A stretch of DNA of 64,000 nucleotides from Microdochium bolleyi (Eukaryota > Ascomycota > Sordariomycetes > Xylariales > Microdochiaceae): the NCBI GenBank assembly GCA_001566295.1, contig KQ964247.1, forward strand, positions 3,472,001-3,536,000. Direction: 5' to 3'. Shown here piece after piece: positions 58,601 to 64,000 of the stretch (position 1 is the first letter of the stretch; every line of letters starts with the position of its first letter). Both the position numbers and the translations under genes were made by a program. Under the pieces are notes generated by a model that was given only the letters and a program-made list of their open reading frames with translations, made no database searches and was not told the DNA's origin.

Positions 58601-58896
58601 TGAAAGACGTTGTCCACTCGCGAGCGATGCTGCTTTCTGATTTACCACTGTTCTATTGCCACCGAATTTGAACGAGACCACCAAGCACACGAAACCCTTG
58701 CTCATTAGGCATGGAATGATTGTTTTTCTTCGGAAATCGTCATTTAATCTCAGTCAGGATGGATCTGTAGGCACAAGTGCGACCCTCCACGCCATTTGCA
58801 CAAAAAAAGCGCCTATGGACAGCTTCGTAAATAGGGGCTGGCGGATCGTCCTCTATGTCCCATGGAGTGTTGGCTGATCAGTCTTGCAGAGTAACA

Positions 58897-59625
58897 CTAC
58901 TCTTTGTTAATCCTCTTCCAGACCTCACTCTCAGCTGATGCGAGCTTTTCCCCGGCGCCGGAAGCCCACTTCTTCGCAGCGTTCCACATCCCCTCTGATT
59001 CGCCATCATTGAACGTGTCGTGAGGATCTGATGCCATCGGGGAGGGCCTGTATTGGCTAGGTCCCGTGGCACCGGGTCCAGACTGATATCCTGCAGGCAC
59101 GTAGCCAAGATTGGATGGAGCTGCACCTTGGTAGTCTGCGGAGCTTGAAGAGGGTAGTGTACCAGTCTGCTGTGCGGGATACAGCCCAGTCGGCGGCTGG
59201 AACCCCATCTGTGGCGGAGGTGGCACGAACTTCTCGCCCGCCTTCGGGGGAGGTGGGAGATTACTGCGTGCACCAGCACTGGTGCCGGTGGGCTGAGGGC
59301 CCGAATATGCCGACCCTGGAGCAATTGGTGCGTTGCTGGGCTGTGGTGGTGCCGGCCCGCCCTCACTTGCTACCGCAGTGGTTCTCGTGGGAGCGAGGTT
59401 GGCAGGAGTGTAGGCGTTCGCAGCACCTGTGGGAGCTGGAGGCCGAGCTCCAGGCTGGGCGGCGGGATACGGCGACGGAGGACCTGCGGCAGCTGTCGTT
59501 GTTGCTGGCGGGCCATCCTCGGGGCGAGAAATGGATGGGCCACCGGAAGAAGCTGTCTGAGGAGTGACGCCGTCGGCCTTGGCCGCCACTATCGGGCTGT
59601 TGGCGAAAGTGGTGATGGGTGGCAT
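58897..59625 (-). CDS. Small proline-rich protein with a conserved C-terminal helix, function unknown
   Basis: This intronless frame encodes 242 residues from the ATG at 59625. An in-frame ATG at 59694 would add 23 residues, but MPPITTFANSPIVAAKADGVTPQTA reads like the conserved start. The middle is rich in Pro, Ala, Gly, Thr and Ser with PxxP stretches (for example NLPPPPKAGEKFVPPPPQMG). The last 30 residues, from GMWNAAKKWASGAGEKLASA to VWKRINKE, form an amphipathic helix that seems to be the conserved functional part. It may bind membranes or a partner helix. I know similar hypothetical proteins in filamentous ascomycetes but no function. The gene is divergent from ARP8, with 1.08 kb between the starts. 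Confidence 0.75.
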   Translation of the reverse strand: MPPITTFANSPIVAAKADGVTPQTASSGGPSISRPEDGPPATTTAAAGPPSPYPAAQPGARPPAPTGAANAYTPANLAPTRTTAVASEGGPAPPQPSNAPIAPGSAYSGPQPTGTSAGARSNLPPPPKAGEKFVPPPPQMGFQPPTGLYPAQQTGTLPSSSSADYQGAAPSNLGYVPAGYQSGPGATGPSQYRPSPMASDPHDTFNDGESEGMWNAAKKWASGAGEKLASAESEVWKRINKE

Positions 59626-60705
59626 GACGAGATCAACTTGGTGGAAAGCGCTGGACTGTATGTGGATGAGAGTCGCGGACAAGGGCTGGGACAAGGTGAC
59701 TCGGGTACCGACACGAAAGATGAAGCTCTGGGATGGTACGCAGTCTGCCTATTGTGCCGCTGTCAAGGGTGATGTTGTGCTGAAGCAGACTTTGGTGTTG
59801 ATGCTTATTATGGTAGTCAAGTCGGGAAGCGCCGTTCCTACGTCATAGGTCGGACAGGGAAGGAAGGAGCAGCACAGGGAGAGCCGGATCGTCAGGCCGC
59901 AACGATGAGTTCTGGGTTCAGAATGCACAGAGAAGTTCTCAATATTTGCCAACAGGCTATACAGCACAGCAATTTATCATGAAGTTGTGGCAAGCTGTCA
60001 TGTATTTTGGCTCATTGCTGCCCCGGGTCTACCTTGTCCACCTCCCTGTGTTAGCTCTAGTCAAGACACGACGGCTACTCCAGGCAGCCGCAGTGTGCCT
60101 CGGAACCACATCGCTGAGGCACCGCTTGGAGTCTAAGCAGAGTGTGAATTATGCTTTGTGCTACCAGAAGTCTCACCTGAACCACAGTGCAAGTCCGATC
60201 CATCTGTTGGTACGTGGAAGACAGGAGGTGCTGTGCTGTGGTTGGGGAGACATGTCCCAGCCAGCGCCCAGGTGCAGGGTAAGCTGTGATTCCCTTTTTG
60301 GGGGCTGCCGCCTGCAGACCATTGCACCTGCAACTGGAGCTGCAGGGCCGGCCTGGAGGCATCCGCTAGCGCGACGGGATGCCAGGGCCCATCCACCACG
60401 TCCCGCGCAACGGCGATGGCGCTGCCCTGCGCGCGCGGTGAAATGGCTTGTCGCAGTCGAGCAATAACGCCGACTCGCCAGCTCCCAGCTGCCAACCAAA
60501 GACCCCGTCATCCACGCGCGACCACACCGGCGACGGCCAAGCCTCAACCCAGACAATGTCGCTTGGTTCCGCATCGCAACGCCGCCTCTTCCCGATATAG
60601 TCCAGCAGAGCCTCATCCTGCGCCTCTCCACCTCGACCAGACGTGCCTCACACCAGTCCCGACGCCCTCAACACAGCTACATCTTGCATCCCGATCACCG
60701 CTACA
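59626..60705. promoter_or_regulatory. Divergent intergenic region (proline-rich protein / ARP8)
   Basis: This 1.08 kb stretch separates divergent start codons and should contain both promoters. An open plus-strand frame runs into ARP8 exon 1 from 60416 in another phase, but it lacks conserved sequence before 60706. Confidence 0.55.
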
Positions 60706-63001
60706 ATGGTTGGCAAAGTCAGCGAGCGTGTCCTCCTCCGGGAAGGTGAGTCGTCCAGAAATTGCAACGAGCCTGTCGCGGAGCGTACTGACAGCCAACC
60801 TGCAACTCCCAGGACTCGAGCGCACCGACAATGGCATGCGCCAGACGAGCTGGCCCGATGTCATCCCCATCAACCAGAAGAACTACTACACCGACTACAT
60901 GAAACGTGACGACCAGGTGCTCGCCCTCAGACTACAGACCGAAGCCCAGCGGGACCGCCTCGTCCAGTCCGCCAAAGACCGCGACCGCGCCCTCGCCCGC
61001 AGCGCCAACGGCGAGGTACCTTTACCTCTAGACGCCGCCGAGCAGGACGATGGCGCCCAGCCCCCCTCCGACGGCTCAGACCCTTCTAAGATCATCGTCA
61101 TACATCCCGGAAGCCAGAACCTGCGCATCGGCTTCGCCAGTGACGCTCTGCCCAAGACGATACCCATGACCCTAGCCACCAAGTTCCCCCAGACTGAATC
61201 AGAGGCCTACGAGGCGCTGCCACGGCGGCAATTTGAGGCGAAAACCCAGGACCAGCAATATGGCGAGGAGTGGTCGAAAAAGTTCCAGAAAATGTCCAAC
61301 GATCTCAAAATCGACATGCGCGCGAACAAGCGCAAGGTTTTACCAAACTCAAAGGAGCTGGTCGTCAACTACAACCGGCGCACCGAGCCTGAAGAGATCC
61401 AGAAGCACAACGACCCTGTGGAGATTGAGTGGACAGATGTCGGCATGCTCGAGGACCCAACGTCTCTGGCGTCTTGCTTCATCGGCAATGCGGCCCAGCG
61501 CGTGCCCGACGACTCACAACCCAAGTTCAGGCTCTGGTGGCCGATACAGCACGGCTGGCTCAACGAGGATCACTACACAACAACCGAACACCTGTTCGAC
61601 GACCTGGAGACACTCATCGACAAGGCTATAAGGCAGGATCTGGGACTCACGCAGACCAGTGCGTGGAAGAACTACAGCTGTGTATTCGTCATCCCAGATC
61701 TCTACGACAAGCGGTATGTCGAGCAGATCCTCAAATCATGCATGATTTGGTTCGAGTTCAGTAGAGTATGTTTCGTGCAGGAGAGCATGGCTGCGACCTT
61801 TGGCGCAGGTTACACTCAGGCTTGCGTTGTGGATGTCGGTGCCCAGAAGACCTCAATCGCCTGCGTCGAAGATGGCCTGATTTTGGAAGACTCGCGCATC
61901 AACCTCAAGTATGGCGGTCGCGACGTCACCGAGACGTTCATCAAGATGATGCTATACGATAACTTCCCCTACCAAGAGATCAACCTGCAAAGGCGGTACG
62001 ATTTCTTGCTCGCCGAAGAGCTCAAGATCAAGCACTGCACAATGTCACAAGCGGACATCTCTGTACAGCTCTTCCAGTTCCACCTGAGAGCGCCAAATCA
62101 GCCAACCTACAAATACCAGTTCAAGACATACGACGAGGTCATCCTTTCCGCGATGGGCTACTATGACCCCGAGATATTCGACAACTCTACGAAGCTCGAG
62201 GGCAGGCGGAAACTCATCGACCGGTCGTACAACGCGTACGACGTGGACATGCCCGACGACCCTTCGTCGGCCGCGCAGCACGCCATCCTCGCCCTCGTGA
62301 AACCGTCAATCAACGCTGCTCCTAGCGGGCCAGCGATGAATCCCGTCGGTGCTGCCGATCCCCTTGCGACCCCGAGCAAAGAAAAGTCACACTTCAACTT
62401 CCTCGGCCGGCCGGACCTGAACGGCACCCCAGGCGGCTCCGCAGCCGCATCTCCCGCACCGGAAGGCGCGTCGACGCCCGTGCCGCCAGCCTTCCAGTTC
62501 TCTGCTAACGGCGCCGGCGGTGGCTCGATAGACAGCCCTGCACCGAACGGCAACGCCCGCAACGGCGCCTCCCCCGCGCCACCGCCGGGAATGTTTGTCG
62601 ACGCAACACAGCGCACGCTGCGCGACCTCGCGGCAGAGCGCGACTCTGTCCTCCCCGTGGCACCCCTGGACATCGCCATCCTCACGAGCATCCAGAACGC
62701 CGTCAAGGGCGACGACAAGAAGCTGCGCGACTTCCTGGGCTCCATCATGGTCGTGGGCGGCGGGTCCAAGACGCCCATGTTCACGCAGACGCTCGAGGAG
62801 AAGCTGCGCGCGCGCAGGCCGGACCTGCTCGAGCGGATCCTCGTGTCGCGCAGCGCCAAGGACATGGACGAGCAGGTCGTCGCGTGGAAGGGCGCGAGCG
62901 TCTTCGCCAAGCTGAGCACCAACGACTCGTGGATCGTGCCGTTCGAGTACGAGCGCCTCGGGGCGCGGGTGCTGCACCACAAGGTGCTCTGGGCGTGGTA
63001 A
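60706..63001 (+). CDS. ARP8: Actin-related protein 8 (INO80 chromatin-remodelling complex)
   Basis: Exon 1 is 60706-60745 and exon 2 is 60813-63001, with a 67-nt intron (GTGAGT), giving 742 residues. MVGKVSERVLLREGLERTDN joins across the intron. The actin-fold nucleotide-binding elements appear as IIVIHPGSQNLRIGFASDAL (phosphate 1-type loop) and ACVVDVGAQKTSIACVEDGL (phosphate 2-type). KFQKMSNDLKIDMRANKRKV and WWPIQHGWLNEDHY are Arp8 hallmarks, and SIMVVGGGSKTPMFTQTLEE closes the fold. Arp8 with Arp4 and actin binds the HSA segment of Ino80, senses linker DNA and is needed for nucleosome sliding. A Gly/Ala/Pro-rich insert (about residues 548-630) interrupts the C-terminal part, as is usual for Arp8. 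An in-frame start further upstream is unlikely because the ATG at 60706 matches the expected N-terminus. Confidence 0.96.
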
Positions 63002-63815
63002 AGCCCCGTGGTGCTGAGAGGAATTAGATGTTGAGAGGGGGCAAGGGGGCCGGTGGTGTCGTCGTCCGCTCGCTGTCGCTCACTGAACAACCGTGCGCCG
63101 GGGGCGAAGAAAAGAATGGTCATTTCACGTGCGAGAGAATGGAAAAGACAGCGTTCTATAGTAGTAGTTGCTGGTATCTGCTGAATTAATGGGTTTCGGG
63201 CAGCTTGCTGCTTTATCCGGGCAGTCTTGGTCTTTCTACTCGAGTAGCATGACTTTAAGTGATTATCACAGTTTGCAACATATGTCGCTGCTGAATAGCA
63301 TATCACGTGTTCCTCTATGTGTGTGTGTGTGTGTGTGTAAAGCGGCGATGGCACGTGGGAATACATGCCGAAGGATAGCGGAGCAGGGCAGAACCGCGCA
63401 CGCTTCCACTTCACAATCACGTTATTGCTGGAGTACTGGACTTCACTGATACAGGCAGTTATCTTCGTAGCATGGTGCGGCTATCTCTTCTATTCATCTC
63501 AATGAAATCTCTGCATGGGTTGTGAGCAGCGCGTCGCCGTTGTGCCCGCTAAGAATCATGTATAGTCATACCTCGGCATGTGAGCAGACCATAACGCTAT
63601 ATACATCTGCTATGTGCTGAGCGACTGTATGCGACTTGCGATGACGTGCTCAATCGCAAAAGAGAGCCTGCGTTTTGAAAGAAGAACAAGCTTGCCAATC
63701 AAGCATGGAATACAAAGAAACAGATCATGCTTTAGGGGTATCTCGTTGTAAAGTACTCATCCTCCTCGCACAACGCCAAATGCAATGCAAAAGGAAGCCA
63801 CCACCAATAATCATC
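63002..63815. other. Convergent intergenic region with a (TG)n repeat
   Basis: This stretch holds the 3' flank of ARP8 and the 3' flank of the truncated minus-strand gene. A (TG)n microsatellite lies at about 63318-63338. No gene is seen. Confidence 0.55.
63318..63338. repeat. (TG)n microsatellite
   Basis: About ten TG units in the 3' flank of ARP8. Confidence 0.8.
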
Positions 63816-64000
63816 CTATAATACAGCAAGCCTTTCTGCTTGACAGTCCTTCCGTGCGCGGGCCACCTTCAGTCGCTCAGAAATGGGTTCTTCGGCTTCC
63901 TGGGCCGCTGCGAAGATGCTGGTGACGGTACCGGGGAGGTGGAGTTGGTTGACACGGTTTGTGGCGGTGCGGAGGATGGCGGGGGAGCGATCAGACTGCT
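63816..64000 (-). CDS. 3' end of a truncated minus-strand gene, unknown
   Basis: Reading from the right edge on the minus strand, one frame stays open for 61 codons to a TAG at 63816-63818. It has the strong C/G third-position bias of the neighbouring genes. It encodes a helix-prone C-terminus, including SPAILRTATNRVNQLHLPG and EEPISERLKVARARKDCQAE. A second minus-strand frame is also open down to a TGA near 63874, ending RPRKPKNPFLSD, but its third-position bias is weaker. The rest lies outside the window. No family is recognised. Confidence 0.5.
   Translation of the reverse strand, partial: QSDRSPAILRTATNRVNQLHLPGTVTSIFAAAQEAEEPISERLKVARARKDCQAERLAVL

Larger units (their letters stand above)
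49245..58896. other. Gene-free 9.65 kb interval
   Basis: This is the largest empty stretch of the window. No frame longer than about 210 codons occurs. The longest ones (49753-50382 plus, 51447-52073 plus, 53593-54054 plus) have no domain, signal peptide or splice-supported continuation. It holds a G12 run (49936-49947), a C16 run (54933-54948), a C12 run (58172-58183), a G-rich purine tract (55245-55315) and a GA microsatellite (55660-55683). I see no transposon remnants or strong RIP-like A/T shift. It could contain the promoter of the Rua1-like gene and non-coding transcripts. Confidence 0.5.

Noticed and set aside
1..64000. Genome-wide RIP signature or transposon relics
   Set aside because: I saw no A/T-rich blocks, terminal repeats, transposase or reverse transcriptase fragments. 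The only RIP-like changes suspected are the four sites in the LIM gene.

Overview
The window is nuclear DNA of a filamentous ascomycete (Pezizomycotina, most likely Sordariomycetes). The evidence is short introns (about 50-230 nt) with GTAAGT/GTGAGT-type donors and CTAAC/CTGAC-like branch sites, C/G-rich third codon positions, no operons, and a protein set that matches fungal families: an Afi1-type DENN protein, fungal-type Leu2, Stm1, a Yap-type bZIP and a Rua1-type regulator. I count 17 protein-coding loci plus one truncated by the right edge. I see no tRNA, 5S rRNA, transposon or CRISPR array.

Layout: AFI1 (+, 520-3243) and S-formylglutathione hydrolase (+, 4006-4899). A frameshifted small secreted protein gene (-, about 5678-6092) lies in a gene-poor stretch. 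A UbiA-family prenyltransferase (+, 9697-10770) follows. RPB6 (-, 11403-11989) and a TFIIIA-like zinc-finger gene (+, 12414-14130) are divergent, and STM1 (-, 14916-16479) converges on the latter. After about 4 kb of empty DNA comes a Yap-type bZIP gene (+, 20432-21933), then another 4.25 kb without a supported gene. Next are a LIM-type zinc-finger gene broken by in-frame TAG codons (-, 26187-28216), an unrecognised KEN-box nuclear protein (-, 28992-31280), an epoxide hydrolase (+, 32296-33624), a 101-residue membrane protein (-, 33923-34329), MED10 (+, 35727-36515), LEU2 (-, 37144-38658) and a PHD-finger protein (-, 39410-41954). After 5.3 kb of empty DNA there is a Rua1-like regulator (-, 47228-49244). 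A 9.65 kb gene-free stretch with homopolymer and purine tracts follows, then a small proline-rich protein (-, 58897-59625), ARP8 (+, 60706-63001) and a truncated gene (-, 63816-64000).

Most genes are housekeeping. Transcription and chromatin are well represented: RPB6, TFIIIA, MED10, ARP8, the PHD protein and two or three specific regulators. RPB6 and TFIIIA share one 424-bp divergent promoter, which suggests co-regulation of RNA polymerase components.

The most unusual object is the LIM gene at 26187-28216. Its frame is otherwise open through two exons but is interrupted by three TAG codons and no TAA, TGA or indel. At one of these stops the family residue is Trp, and a zinc ligand of the same LIM domain is Tyr (TAT) where Cys (TGT) is expected. 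Every lesion is a TG-to-TA change on the coding strand. That pattern fits either A-to-I mRNA editing of UAG to UGG, as known from sexual development of Sordariomycetes, or a handful of RIP-like mutations. RNA sequencing from fruiting bodies would decide. Exon boundaries were placed by eye and may be off by a base or by one alternative splice site.
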